Assembly (NCBI GenBank): GCA_035578155.1
Contig: JAPWDM010000003.1
Location: 70,734,142 to 70,798,141 of the forward strand
Direction of reading: 5' to 3'
DNA length: 64,000 nt
From: Brachynemurus nebulosus
Lineage: Eukaryota; Arthropoda; Insecta; Neuroptera; Myrmeleontidae
A program made the translations under genes and the position numbers. Below are positions 1 through 11,729 of this stretch, piece after piece (position 1 is the first letter of the stretch; every line of letters starts with the position of its first letter). The notes under the pieces are model-generated. The model was given only the letters and a program-made list of their open reading frames with translations, had not been told where the DNA came from and made no database searches.

Positions 1-654
1 TATATCCCTGGATCTCCTATAATATAGATTATAAAAAAAAATCAATTTAATTTTGGTAACATCATCAGATATACTTCCGGTAAGTCAATACTTTCACAGT
101 CCTATAATCACTAATCTTCCGTAATATTATTTGTGAATATACACTGATATTCAAATCACATTTTTACAATTATTACGTAAATTAATCTATAAAAAATTTA
201 AAAGATTGACCTAATTCCAATAAAATAATAACAGTAATATATAGGTAAATAAATATTTCATAAGAGTATTCGAATACACGTCCAATGTAGTTAGAGTCAG
301 GTGCATAGCTGCAATATGCACATGCATATTATATATAATCGAAGAAAATTGTTTCTAGAAAATGCATTTTAATAGCTCCCTATACGTGCAATGAATACAA
401 ATTAGTAATTTTTCCAGTTTTTCCTACTTTTTAATATAGTTTGAACGATATTTAAAAATGAAGAGACACTTACCTGTACGTGGGGGGAAATCGATTGATT
501 AATTTTTTAAATATTTACCTGTATTAATAAAATGTAAATGGCTTTACATACCAGTATGTTAAAACAAGAGTTAGTCCTTCAGGTCATACTAGTGGTATTT
601 TACATCATTTGTTTTGGGTAATGGAGGTAATGGTGCCAGATAAAAATAACTATA
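1..654. other. AT-rich stretch, nothing recognised
   Basis: AT-rich sequence with short homopolymer runs. I found no coding signal, TIR or RNA gene in it. Confidence 0.5.
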
Positions 655-767
655 TTTAAAATTAAAGATTTGCTTTTAAACATTTCTCTAATACTGTCGA
701 AAACTATCGACATTTATTTGAACTACATGGCCAACCAAGTGGTCGGAAAACGACATTTCATATTACA
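655..767. repeat. Left member of a direct repeat flanking a TIR element
   Basis: About 110 bp matching 1717-1827 in the same orientation. Both share a TTTAAAATTAAA start, a core around GGCCAAGTGGTCGAAAA, and an ACATTTCATRTTA end. The two members bracket the TIR element at 808-1698. The length and divergence are too great for a target-site duplication, so an older local duplication or two copies of a dispersed repeat is more likely. Confidence 0.6.
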
Positions 768-807
768 CGACTAAATGTTATTTTAATGAACGCTGGGAGT
801 AATTCCA

Positions 808-1698
808 CACGGAGAGAAAAATCATATAATTTTTGTAGATAAAATTTCAGAAAAATTATCATGTTCTCTTATAAGGTGTGCGCGATCGACGACCAAAGTA
901 AAAAAATATTTTACGATCATGTAAATATTACTAAATTGAAACGTAAAAAGTACTAGTCATGGTTTCATAAAAATTGTTGTGCTAGCATGGTAAAATTTAA
1001 TGTGCTAACACAACTTCTATCACACTCTTATGCATATATGTTATAGTTTAATTCTTGTTGTCGTACTCTTCCATTTGCGCATCTGACCCGCAACCTTATG
1101 TTGCTTGGGCTGTACGCACTGAGGAACAATCGATCTTTTCCGACCTTTGATTCTTTATGATGCATACAAAATGATTAGCAACAATATATTCTAATACTGA
1201 ATATAGTGAAGTAACAAAATGATGAATTAAACGGTGACCGTCCTGTAAGACATTCTAATGAATACTGTTTGCACACGACATCACACCAGCAGTGACCAGC
1301 TTGGCTATGTTACTTGCCACACCAGCCTGGCTATGTGACCTTCATGTATGATTGTGTTGATACCTTCTGTAGCCTTCCTCGCTATGTGACAGCGTTGATA
1401 CCTTCTCTTTCTTTCTTTCTACTATTAGCAGATAGCATTTAAAATATTATAAGACAGCATGGTAATTTTTGTTAGAAAAACAGTTAAAAAATATTTTTTT
1501 GTCAGGAATGGAACTTTTACTGTACAGTTTTACAAATTTTACGGAGCTAATATTACGGAAAGAACATTCTATCCTTTAAATTTTCTATGATTAATTATAA
1601 TTTTTATATTTTTACCGTACAAAATTGAATATGTTCGCCTTTTACACGTCGATTGTAGTGCTAAGCACAGTAATTTTTCTATGAATTTTCTCTCCGTG
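808..1698. mobile_element. Non-autonomous TIR element, copy 1
   Basis: The ends are inverted: CACGGAGAGAAAA on the left and TTTTCTCTCCGTG on the right. A second copy starts near 63711 and runs off the window. The shared stretch (from GAGAGAAAAATCATATAA to GATGCATACA) is closely similar, but copy 1 carries roughly 60 extra bases around 910-970. No transposase frame was seen. A clean TSD is not obvious, so the superfamily is unassigned. The interior includes loose repeats of a CTGGCTATGTGAC motif near 1290-1400. Confidence 0.65.
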
Positions 1699-1716
1699 CA
1701 GGTTACCAGTATTGTT

Positions 1717-1827
1717 TTTAAAATTAAATAAATTCTTGTAAACATTTATTTAATGTTTAAGAAAGTGTCGATATTTATCTGAATTACATAGTCGGCCAAG
1801 TGGTCGAAAAACCACATTTCATGTTAA
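1717..1827. repeat. Right member of the direct repeat flanking a TIR element
   Basis: Diverged direct copy of 655-767; see that entry. It begins just after the right end of the TIR element at 1698. Confidence 0.6.
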
Positions 1828-3166
1828 ATATGAATGTAGATTAGAAAACCGATAATCGTTACATGTGATCCTATAATATGTCATCGGTGTGCATAAAATT
1901 ATCGGATATTTTACTGGGCCGTGACTGGAAAAGGATTCAGAAACGCTGCATTAAACCACCACGAAATAAAACATTATAGAAAATTTTCACTCAAAATCTA
2001 TAACTATTTTGGCTTCAGTGCCGAAGCTCACTCACCCACGATTACTCACACCGTTTCCTATACTGGTAACGAACATGTTTGAATGTGATTATCTGCACTG
2101 TTCGAGAAAAAATTGGTTACCAGGTCTGCCAGTTGATGCCTGCCTGTTGGGGTGGCTGGCAATCTAGTGTATCAATAAAACGATTATGCAAATTGCATAT
2201 TAAAAATAGTGACGTTCTGTGTTTGCCTTCTTCTACATCGAGCAAAATGTTGAGAAAATTATTTTTCAATGACGATCAATTTTTACGTGCACTTACAGTT
2301 AGTTACTGGTACTCAACCTAAAATGGAAAAAAAATCTTTCCTCAAATCAGGTTTCATTGAAGCGAGTTAAGGTCTTTGAATGAAGGTAATATGGGTCTAA
2401 AACTTTCAGTTTCACTTAACATTTTGTTGGGAATTTTTAGGCTTTTGAACAATTTCGGTAAACTTCACGGTGTCATCAATTCAACCCCGATAAAATTTGA
2501 ATTAATAATCCCCATTCCGAGGGGAAATTGAGACCTCCATAGATATCACTTGCCTCCCTATATCCGTGCTTGAAAACATGTGATATGCACAGAACATTCG
2601 GTATATTTCTGCTGTTTTTATATATGCATTTTTATTTGTATGTAACTGGTAAATATGAACCCCATTATAGTCTATCGATAGTACGTGACTGAAATAAGAA
2701 ATCAAGAGGAGGAGGGGGTAATTTGTGCAAATAAAATTCAATGAATTCAATAATATCAAACTCAGCATATTCAAATAATAAAGTAGTACACTTTTACTGT
2801 GATGAGTAGCAACTACCTACCCAATCTATGTGAGTTGTATTATTTAATTATAAGTAGTTGTTCTTGTACAGATGTTCAAAAATTTTTTGAGAACTTTTTC
2901 AAGAATCCTTATTATAGAAAATGATGTAATTATATATTTTATTTTTGAATTAAATATTAGCCTTAATTTGAAGGATTATTTACCTATTTACTTTACTTCT
3001 ATGCTGATAAAGATAATAAATTAAATATTTTTCATTTTGAATAACAGCCAAAATTTCAATGAATAGACCATTCCGTTCCACTGATACAAAGAACTAAAAT
3101 TTATTTAGAGACGTTAGGGGTAGGTGGGTACAATTTTCAAATAGTTTTAAATTAAAATACAAACTA
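1828..3166. other. No gene recognised
   Basis: AT-rich. An 80-codon frame at 2079-2321 starts at a non-ATG codon and resembles nothing I know. A stretch near 2430-2480 is an inverted, diverged relative of blocks at about 10735-10790 and 11055-11100 (ATGACRTCATYAAGTTTAC-like), so at least part of this is dispersed repeat. Confidence 0.4.
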
Positions 3167-3751
3167 CACACACCGGCATAATTAGCGGAACATAAAAAAA
3201 AATATAAAAACCTATTTATTAAACAAAGTTGGCGGTGTCTTTTCATTTTTACTTAAAATAATATTGAAGTAACGAATCAATTGACTTTCCATAGAATTGT
3301 TCTTATTTATTATTGATGCAATTCTTTTTAAGAGGTCTGCCACTTTCGAATTCAAATGCCGTTTCTTCTCAATGTGGTCGAGCTTCAAACTGCCGTAATT
3401 GAAGAATGGCAAAGACTGTCCCAGGAAACGATAGATAACATCATTCTGAGTATAGAAAAACGAATAGTAGCTTTGATAAGAGCACGGGAGAAACCAGTCG
3501 GGATTAAAACGCTGTGTTTCATTTTCTATTTGTTAAATAATCTTTAACGTAAGTAGACGACATAAGATTCCAAAAATTTGCCATTTTATATGGTTACTTG
3601 TTTTTCTACCGAAAATAAAGTTATACCGACTTGTGAACATGTAATTTTAAGTGAATAATTAAATAAGATTAATATTTTCTTGAAACTAAATGGTTTATTT
3701 GATTTTTACAGATATTTTGTATGTTCCGCTAATTCTGCCGATGCATGTGTG
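3167..3751 (+). mobile_element. Tc1-like non-autonomous element with transposase fossil
   Basis: The element is flanked by TA on both sides (3165-3166 and 3752-3753). Its ends are inverted repeats sharing AATTAGCGGAACATA after a CACACA...CGGCA start. The TA target and the Tc1-type transposase remnant inside (3356-3517) agree on Tc1/mariner. At 585 bp it is far shorter than an autonomous element and has lost the N-terminal two thirds of the transposase, so it is an internally deleted copy. Confidence 0.75.
3356..3517 (+). pseudogene. Tc1-like transposase, C-terminal fragment
   Basis: The reading frame from the ATG at 3356 gives about 54 codons that read like the extreme C-terminus of a Tc1-family transposase. 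It contains VVELQTAVIEEWQRLSQETI followed by a segment ending ALIRARE, which matches in pattern the helix after the last catalytic residue in these enzymes (family knowledge, judged by eye). The frame stays open to 3547, but the last part no longer looks like the family. In-frame sequence upstream of the ATG reaches a stop at 3329-3331 within 27 bases, and no DDE catalytic motif is present. It is therefore a non-functional remnant inside the TA-flanked element 3167-3751. The ATG is probably an internal methionine or chance start, not a true initiator. Confidence 0.7.
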
Positions 3752-4630
3752 TATATTTTATAAAAATTTTCGAAATTTTGTCTTTGGCCCCCGCCAGGAA
3801 GGAAAGTTATAGTTCAAGTCACCCTCACTCATTGTGGCGTTATTTTATTACGATTCCTATCTTGCTACAAAATTTCAAATTTTTTTTTTAAATCTAATAG
3901 GTAACATAAGAATTTTTGAGAAAAATAAAAATAATCAGAATTCTCTATTACGTTATTCGAAAATCGTTTTCCAAAAACTTAAAAATGGCAATTACTCCAC
4001 TGACCAAAATGTGTCAATATTTTGCTCTTTTTAAGATTCCATATTTTGGGCATGGTTTCATTTTCTTTAGCCCCAATAGTAATGTATATTGTGCTTTTTG
4101 GTAACGTTTGAATTTTTTTTGTTCGGATAAAAAATTTAATTTTTTTTCTATCTTCAGTAACTTAGGAAACTCTTAAGATTTTTAGTTGTAAATGAAATCA
4201 GTAAAAAAGACACGCTATCTTGTGTCTTGTAGATATCGCATCGTGGCGATAAAATTTAAATACATTACAGTTTAATTTGCAATAAAATTTTGCGTTCAAA
4301 AAATCATTTTTTTATGCGTATTCCGTTATTTGATACAACATTGATAAATTACCTCTCACTTGTAGACGTGTGTAAAACACGTCAAAACATATGTACACTT
4401 GATTGCGTATAAGCGTCGTAAAATGTTACACAAACCGACACACCAAGGTTACAGGAAAATCTTCCAAGGATTCGTCTTATATAAGATGAAACATGTGATT
4501 CGTCAATCACATCATACTATGATATAATCGAAAAAAAAAACTTTAAGTTTGTAGTTTGCAATATATTTTACTTCTACTACGTCGTTTGTTCAAAAGATTT
4601 ATATTTTAAAACACTTAATAAACGTAGAAG
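3752..4630. other. No gene recognised
   Basis: AT-rich sequence between two transposons. Short frames here have low-complexity, Phe/Lys/Asn-rich translations typical of random AT-rich DNA. Confidence 0.45.
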
Positions 4631-4638
4631 ATCTCGAG

Positions 4639-5424
4639 AAGCGGTTTCCAAACTAGGGGGCGCTCAATGTTCACCAAGGGGGCAAGTTAATTGCAAATAT
4701 TGTCATCGTTTTGATAAATTCATGGTTTTAAGAATAAGCGTTCAAACATAATTACCAAATAATGCACATTTTATATTAAGAAGTTACATGGATCTTCTTT
4801 AGCAAAACAAAACACTATTTTGTTCGATTTTTTTTTTTTTACGATATAAGAAAATATAATTTATTTAAACTTTTCGCATAATATTATTATTATATATTAT
4901 TTTGAGACACTGTAAAAAATTTTTATGAAAAAGAAAATAATTAGGCCATTGATAGCTAGTTTTTGAAAATCGCTGATTTTTCGCCGTAGGCAGAGTAACT
5001 CGTGAAATTCTTATCTAAACTAAAAAAAAAATTTTTCTATTAGTAGATACTTATGGCTTGAAAATCAACGAAAAATACGAAAATTTTTACCAAAAATCCA
5101 AATTTTTTGTTTAAAACACTGTCAGAAGTTGAAATTTCATTTTTTTTTAAATCCCTTTGTTCAAGTACAAGTTAAATTAGGTGTTTTTGCTAAAAAAAAG
5201 CCATGTAACCTTTTAACACTGATTTTTCTGCTCGCTGCTCTATGTAATATTTTAACAATAACAATTCTCAAGCGGTCAGAGTCATGTTAGCGCGTAAGTA
5301 TCGCATAACGTGTCTGATCAACGGTTTCCTCTCAAATGTCGTATAGACCTGTCGTCCGCCAACAATATGAATTCTGAAGGAGGGTTGTAGGAGGGCGTTA
5401 GTGCACAAAGTTTGGAAACCGCTG
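4639..5424. mobile_element. hAT-type MITE with 8-bp TSD
   Basis: The ends are inverted around GCGGTTTCCAAAC (left) and GTTTGGAAACCGC (right), a classic hAT-like terminus. The flanks are ATCTCGAG (4631-4638) and ATCTTGAG (5425-5432), an 8-bp TSD with one mismatch. Eight bases is the hAT hallmark. The element is 786 bp with no transposase-like frame. The first base of the left TIR appears changed (A for C), which fits an old copy. Confidence 0.75.
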
Positions 5425-5432
5425 ATCTTGAG

Positions 5433-7227
5433 GGTTCCAGATTTCTGACATAGACGGACCAACAGACAAACACGAAACCAACATTTTCTAAGAAGCTACA
5501 AAACGGAACATGCGCATGAAAATTTTCGTTTTGAAAGGAAAAAATGTTCATATCTTAAAATGATTTCGCTCCTTTAATAGTCTAGGAAGCAAAATATCAA
5601 ATTTTTGTGAATAATTTGCAAAACAAACAAAGAGATTTTTTCAAATGTAGGAACGCAAACAGCAGTCGAAAATTAGATTAAACCGTATCACCATTAATTT
5701 GTTCCCAGTTGAATTGAAGTTGCCAGCTAATAACAGTGTTCCCTTAAGTGAAACGATAAATGTCGATACATACCGAAACTTTCCGTCCAGACCACACCAA
5801 ACTCACTTTTTCACTTGGAGGGAATCTACTAACGATATTATGATATGCCATTTCCTCTATATGATACCAATAAATAGACACCCGGTCTGTTGTACTCTTA
5901 TAATAACAATTGGTTTTCTCAATATTGCCAATGGCAATTACGTGAGTTCGTAAATAGTAAATTATGACCCTAACAAAATATCTTCTACGTACGTACCTAC
6001 CCCTACACACCCCTATCCCACTATATAGTTCTTAATGTGTACACAAATAATATCCCCCTTTTCCGCCACGCCAGGTCCCTAGTCGCTGTACTTGTATAGC
6101 CATGTGAAATATATGGTATTTGCCGTTATCACTACAGCGAATGTGTTATTAGTCCACAGGCACGTTTTGGAAAACTAGATAAAAGAAAAGAATATTTTGC
6201 CCATTAAACATCCATTAAACCAGAAGTTGTCAAACTTAATTAATATTAGGTGCGTTTCATATTCTTTGATTTTTTCTCTCCTTTGTTTGTTTGGTTGTTC
6301 TTGGTGTGTTCATTACAGTGTAATAAATTAATGGATTGAATGTGATTAGAAAATTTTCGAGATTCGGGATAATAATTTATACATATTATAGAGCGCAAAC
6401 TTTTTGTTTCCTTGACCTGCATTTACTTACTAGATGTTAACAAATAATGTTCACAAAATCCCACGACGAAAAAGTTCTAAAAAGTTACGAATAAGAATTC
6501 CGGGAATTCCATATTCCAAATTTCTAATTCTAAGATAATCGTGTTTAAATTGACAAGTTTGTTTCTTTCATATTCGATGTTGAACATTCGACAGTCGATA
6601 CACCATATTTGTTCCAAAGTTTTAAAGCCATACATTCTAAACAATACAATAGGGTGGCGAAAATCGACGTACTTCTTATATTATATTATATCGAGCGGCA
6701 GCTGTGCAGAAGTAACCGCACTCGAGGTGGTTCTCTATAAATAGCTATAACTTCGGTTCGAATGCTCGGTTCGTTATGTAATTTGATGAGAATATTCTTG
6801 AGATAATGAACTTAAAAAATAGGCAATAAATTAGGTTAAACTGTACCTATATAATCCATGGAAGAAGGAAAGGTATATAATACTGTAAAGGAAGGAGCAT
6901 TTCCCAAAATACTGATCAACATATTATGAATATTAATCGTGCTTATAATGAATGATGTCATTTTGTGAATAAACAGTAACGGTTTTAATGTAATTAAAAC
7001 ATTGCCATTGCTTTTAAAACAATATATTTAGTATATTTTTCTTATAATTGTGATTTCTATATAAAAACATAAACAATTAATTAATTGTTTTCAATATCTG
7101 TTCTATTTGATTCAATAATCCACTCCTTAAGAATGCTGTTCGATTATTTTATCAGTTAATTTTTCAAATTCTTAATTTCCACTAAATCACTGTATTTTAT
7201 ATAACGGTGCTTAAATAATATTATAAA
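5433..7227. other. No gene recognised; one TATA-like site
   Basis: The patch around 5700-5830 is less AT-rich than its surroundings but gives no convincing protein. A TATAAATAG string lies at 6736-6744 just after a GC-richer segment (6690-6730). It could be a core promoter or chance. No downstream coding exon was found. Confidence 0.35.
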
Positions 7228-7889
7228 CTAGCCGTATGCCCGATGGGATTTCCCCTCGACATCTTTTTATTAGGTACTCACTTTTAATGTTTTTCAAAAG
7301 CCTAAATCAATATCCACGTTTCTAACTTCAAAAATGACGAACTTTCCATAGGAACTTTCATTTTCATTTTAACCCCTTAGAGAATAATTTTCCAGAAACG
7401 TTTACACAACTGACTTTTATTTATAAATTGAAGCCTAAATGCCAATTTTCATAACTCCTGTGCTTAATTTCGTCCTTCTAAACCCAACAGTTAAGGTTGT
7501 GCGTTGTCTGTCAGTCAAAGTTAAAAATTTATTAAATAATAGCCGTATATCCGATGGGATTTCCCATCGACATCTTGGTGCTCACTTTCTGCTTACTTTC
7601 AATGTTTTTCAAAAGCCAAATAACCAACTTACACGATTTATTAATTAAAATATTTATTTTAATAGCCATAGTAACAACATATCTCTGTTATATCTCTAAT
7701 ATATATCTCTAATTTTACAAATTTTCATAACTATTTAACCCACTTAGGGGACGAATTTTCAAAAATCCTTTCTTAGTGCTCACCGACGTTACATAGGGAA
7801 CTCCTGTGCAAAATTTCATTCTTCTAAACCCAATGGTTTAGGCTGTGCGTTGTCTGTCAGTCAGTCAGTGTTAGAAATTTATTAAGTAG
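7228..7889 (+). repeat. Two direct copies of a retroposon-tail-like repeat
   Basis: Copy 1 (7228-7538) and copy 2 (7539-7889) both begin AGCCGTAT..CCGATGGGAT. Both end in a YTAAACCCAA...TGTGCGTTGTCTGTCAGTCA segment followed by AAATTTATTAA. The layout (CTAGCCGT start, reiterated GTCAGTCAGT near the 3' end) resembles 3' regions of insect non-LTR retroposons or their SINE partners. That is family resemblance only, since no reverse transcriptase is present. Copy 2 contains an internal expansion around 7640-7730. Confidence 0.55.
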
Positions 7890-8717
7890 ATTACTATAAA
7901 CTGAAAACAAAAATTGCTCAAATTAATCGATTATTTACAATTTATAACTATTTTTGTAAAAAGATTACGTTTTGGTTTATAGTTTTGTGCCACTAATAAG
8001 ACAAATCTTCTTGATAAGGGTAGATATGAATATAAATAAAACTATACAGTTATTAAATTGTCATTTTATTAATAAATAAATAAATGCAAAAAAATACATA
8101 ATCTTGAAGTTAAATTTTTATATGCTCATTAATTTTACATAAAGGACGTCATTGAAATGATATGTCAATATAACCTGTATTTTAATTTTTACATAATTTT
8201 ATTTTTTACAATATCTTTAAAATTTTGGTCGTTATTATCACATATTTTAAATGAAAAACGAATTCCTTATTTACGTAGAGTAATTACTTTTTCGGTATTT
8301 CCTTTACTTTGTGTAATGCCAAAATTGGTATTTTTCCGCTTATTATGAACCTGTTTTTTAAATGAAAAATTTAGAAAAATTAACAAATTGTCGCTAGAAA
8401 TGGTTGCATTTATTGATAAATACAATATTTACTTACCCAAATATTAGATTTATGGAGTATTACGTTTATTAATATTTTTTTAAATTTAATTTTTTTTGGG
8501 CCGATCTTATACACGATCTGGTCGCGTGTTTTAGTGTCTATTTATTCTTTTGTTTTTTTATTTTTTGTGGCACATTCAAAGGAATGTCTGTATTCATTCT
8601 AACATATCATATTACATTATATCTTGTCTTTCTTTTAAGAAATAGTCTCCATTCATATTCTTCTATATCAATGATATAACCCCTTAATATAAAGTATCTT
8701 GTACCCAAAGAGAATAA

Positions 8718-8720
<3 letters not shown>
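7890..8720. other. No gene recognised
   Basis: AT-rich sequence with no TIR or coding signal that I can support. Confidence 0.4.

Positions 8721-8773
<53 letters not shown>
8721..8773. repeat. (TA)n microsatellite
   Basis: About 26 uninterrupted TA units. It produces Tyr-Ile repeat frames on both strands, which are not genes. It abuts the inverted repeat at 8773-8927. Confidence 0.97.
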
Positions 8774-8777
<4 letters not shown>

Positions 8778-8927
8778 TAATGTGTTTAGCATATGAATCT
8801 GTTCTGCAAAACAGAGAACACTACGTACGAACACTATATACCTACATATATAACACACTTACCTACGAACACTATATTTCCTTCTCTGTTTTGCAGAACA
8901 GATTCATATGCTAAACACAATAAACAA
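8773..8927. repeat. Inverted repeat with 45-bp arms
   Basis: Arms 8773-8817 and 8883-8927 are reverse complements with one mismatch. They include GTTTAGCATATGAATCTG and its complement. The loop is about 65 bp and AT-rich. Transcribed, this would fold into a long hairpin. It may be a small MITE or a template-switch product; no clear TSD was found. Confidence 0.85.
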
Positions 8928-9968
8928 AATAAGAAGAGCACTCATACTTAAATTACAGGATTTTTTCTTAGCAGGTGGTTATTTTGGCGCTCAGTTCAGA
9001 GGGCAGTGCAGTAGCACTGCACAACATATTGCTATTAGCTGATAACTGTCGAATTTACTGTTCATAGAACTTATTCGGATAAGGCTAAAGACAATTTAAA
9101 GTTATTATAGTGACATCTCTGTTCTTCTCAAGTGTACTACGCATGATAAGTACGACAACGATGACATCTGTACCCACTGCCCCCGTTCTCAGTGCCATAG
9201 AGAGGTAATAGAGAGTCAAAAGAATGTATTGGAAGTAGCTATCTTTCAGAAATAAAATTCTGGTATACTTTATCTATGCTTATACCTAATTGGACCACTA
9301 CTGTATACTTTTTTTATATGTTATAAAACGTTTGCTTATCTTACTTATTTACTACGCGAGTTACAACATTTCAATTTCTATTTAAAGTGCCCTTACAAAT
9401 AAAATGCTTATATACGTCAGCATTAAAAATATCTTACCTTTCCCGCTACTAATAATTTTAACATCAAAAAGAAATTTAAATATCATTAATTTTTCAAAAA
9501 GGATACACTCACTACTCACCGTGTGTGTGTATGGATGGACGGCAAAGAAAAAATCCATTGGACAGAAATGAAATAAATGGGAATGTTGTTTGTTGAAGAG
9601 AGATGACCGATCATACGTCCTATATCGGCTGCTACTTGCCATCATCATCCATTAGGTTTGTTATTTTCGTTCACATTCCCGTATACGCATAGATACATAT
9701 GTATGAAATTTGACCGGTCACTTTGGTCGGTCACTCAGTCAGCCTGTTATTATTACAAAAGGTCTCCACATCGGTGACATTTTGATGACCGTAACAATTT
9801 TATATAAAGAGTAAATGATACTTATACTTACGTGCAGGGCTGGCCGCATCGGGATAGTGGTACAGTGGCAGTCAGAAAATTGGTATTTCACTTTTCTGGG
9901 ATTGAAGCAATATGTAAAGCGTCGTTCATTTAACTTGAAAAATATTCAACTGCAGGTAGATTAAGATA
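8928..9968. other. No gene recognised
   Basis: Mixed AT-rich sequence with a short GTGTGTGTGT tract near 9521. A GCAGGGCTGGCCGCATCGGG string near 9835 resembles the start of some hAT-type elements, but no partner end was found. Confidence 0.35.
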
Positions 9969-10436
9969 CAGTCTGATAACAAAGACCGACTTCCTGCAAC
10001 AAGATAAAACCAAAAACTAAAAACGTTGTAGATCACAAAATTATGAGCTACATGTCCGCACAGGTCAACCAATAAAAACAACAAAAGTCAAAAACATCAA
10101 AAATAAAATATCAAAAAAATCAAAAAATTTTTTAAAAATAAAGGGGCTTACATGTTTCGGCACGAGGCCACTTTCAAAGATTATGGCAAAAAGTCAAAGA
10201 AATCATAACGAGAATTAATATAAAGTTAAGAAGCTTCAAGAATTTTCTAGAATCGTTGACCCTATTTCGAAGTTTCTTAACTTGATATTAATTGTCGTTA
10301 TGATTTCTTTGACTTTTTGCCATAATCTTTGAAAATGGGCTCGTGCCGAACATTTAGCTCACAATTTTGTGATCTACAACGTTTTTGGTTTTTAGTTTTA
10401 TCTTGTTGCAGGAAGTCGGTCTTTGTTATCAGATTG
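9969..10436. mobile_element. 468-bp foldback MITE flanked by TA
   Basis: Nearly the whole element is one inverted repeat. The left arm starts CAGTCTGATAACAAAGACC and the right arm ends in its complement. The match continues through ACGTTGTAGATCACAAAA and, nearer the centre, TTTGACTTTTTGCCATAATC. TA dinucleotides flank both ends (9967-9968, 10437-10438), pointing to a Tc1/mariner-type transposase acting in trans. No coding capacity. Confidence 0.8.
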
Positions 10437-10947
10437 TATCGTTCATTTGACAATTGCTATTGTATTTGATTTTGGTCTGAAAAGTTCTGATAAAAGCGGG
10501 TACAGCGAGAGTGGGGTCATGATGAATTTGATGAATTCAAATTTTATCAAACTGGAATAGGCCCGCGGGACCACTAGAAAAAAGACTTCTATTAATTATT
10601 AGATTAGTCACGTTTATAAAAGGGATTAATTAGGTTATTTTGATACCAAAAAGGAAAAGTGCACATCCAAATTACCCTAATTGAAACTATTTCATGAAAG
10701 ATTATTGCTTCGATGAAACGGATATTTTCTAATTTAATGACGTCATCAAGTTTACTGAAATTTTTAAATTCGTTAAAAACCGAAAGTAAAGTGATAAAAG
10801 GATAAAATTGGAAGCGAATTGTTGGTTTCTGAAGTTCTTCTCTCCATTATTACCAAAATAAAAAGTTCACTTTCAAATCGCCGTAATTTAACCAAGCAAT
10901 CAATTCAAATCACTTCAATTAGGCTTGCGTTGAGAAAAACAGTTATA
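10437..10947. other. Diverged repeat block, no gene
   Basis: Contains TGACGTCATCAAGTTTACTG near 10738. A related block lies on the other side of the hairpin MITE (about 11055-11100), and an inverted relative lies near 2440-2475. A dispersed repeat seems likely. No coding signal. Confidence 0.4.
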
Positions 10948-11052
10948 CAGTAGTTATTCCCAAATGGAAACTCCCTTCTCTCACTCACTCTTAATGTATT
11001 TATATATAAGAGTGAGAGAGAGAAAGATGTTTGCATTTGGGAATAATTACTG
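10948..11052. mobile_element. 105-bp hairpin MITE flanked by TA
   Basis: TIRs CAGTAGTTATTCCCAAATG and CATTTGGGAATAATTACTG differ at one position, which would be a G.U pair in RNA. Inside, CTCTCACTCACTCTTA pairs with TAAGAGTGAGAGAGAG. TA flanks both ends (10946-10947, 11053-11054). The single stem-loop with a short apical loop has the size and shape of a microRNA precursor. Confidence 0.75.
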
Positions 11053-11210
11053 TACTTTGATGACATCATTAAGTTTACTAAAAATTTTTAATTCCGTGAA
11101 AACTGTAAAAAAAAACTGTAATGAGAGAATGATGAGATTAGAAGTGAACACGAAGAGAAAAAATATAAAATATATAGTGTGTAGTGTACTAAAGGTATCA
11201 CAGGCTATGT

Positions 11211-11729
11211 TTTTTTTTAAACTGAATCTGTAACAAAATAACCTTAAAATGTAAGAAAATTGTTTCATTTTCAAACGTTTAATAAAACTCTATTCGTCAA
11301 TAACTGAAAAAACTTACAATTTTTCAGTTTTGTTTAATAATAAGAACTACTCTCATCTTTTTTATTATATATATTTTGGTAGATATATATGGAAACAAAT
11401 AAGAATTTGTACAAAGGGCTGATTTACTTTGCGTTCTTTGAGTCCCATTTATAATAACATATGGACAAAATCGTTATAATTTTTGACGACCTTTCAAATA
11501 TCTTAACATTCAGTGGATTTAAAATATTGAATAAAAAAGTTTAACAACTAACTCGGATAAATCTGAAAACTTAACACAAAATGTATGTCCTCTTGTGTGT
11601 TAAATCATTGACACAAACTTGTGTATAGATTTGACACATATGTTTTGTGTTAAAATAACACAAAAAATTGAGTGGACCGTTCTGGACTATGTGAAATGTG
11701 TTAATTTTAACACAAATGTTTTCAATGTG
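11211..11729 (+). mobile_element. ACAC-family MITE, truncated half copy (A)
   Basis: Matches the right half of the full copy at 22337-23253 in the same orientation. It runs from the central AAACTGAATCTGTAAC block through GAACTACTCTCATC to a GTGTTAATTTTAACAC-rich end (CAATGTG). The left half is missing. Together with copy B (13328-14316), whose left half is the reverse complement, it forms widely spaced inverted arms of about 520 bp. Confidence 0.8.

Noticed and set aside
655..1827. LTR retrotransposon interpretation of the direct repeats around 808-1698
   Set aside because: The repeats are only ~110 bp, lack TG...CA ends and a primer site, and the sequence between them is a self-contained TIR element.
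8607..8914. Tyr-Ile repeat frames across (TA)n tracts (also at 26068-26301 and 60517-60810)
   Set aside because: The frames exist only because TA repeats contain no stop in two frames; flanks show no coding character.
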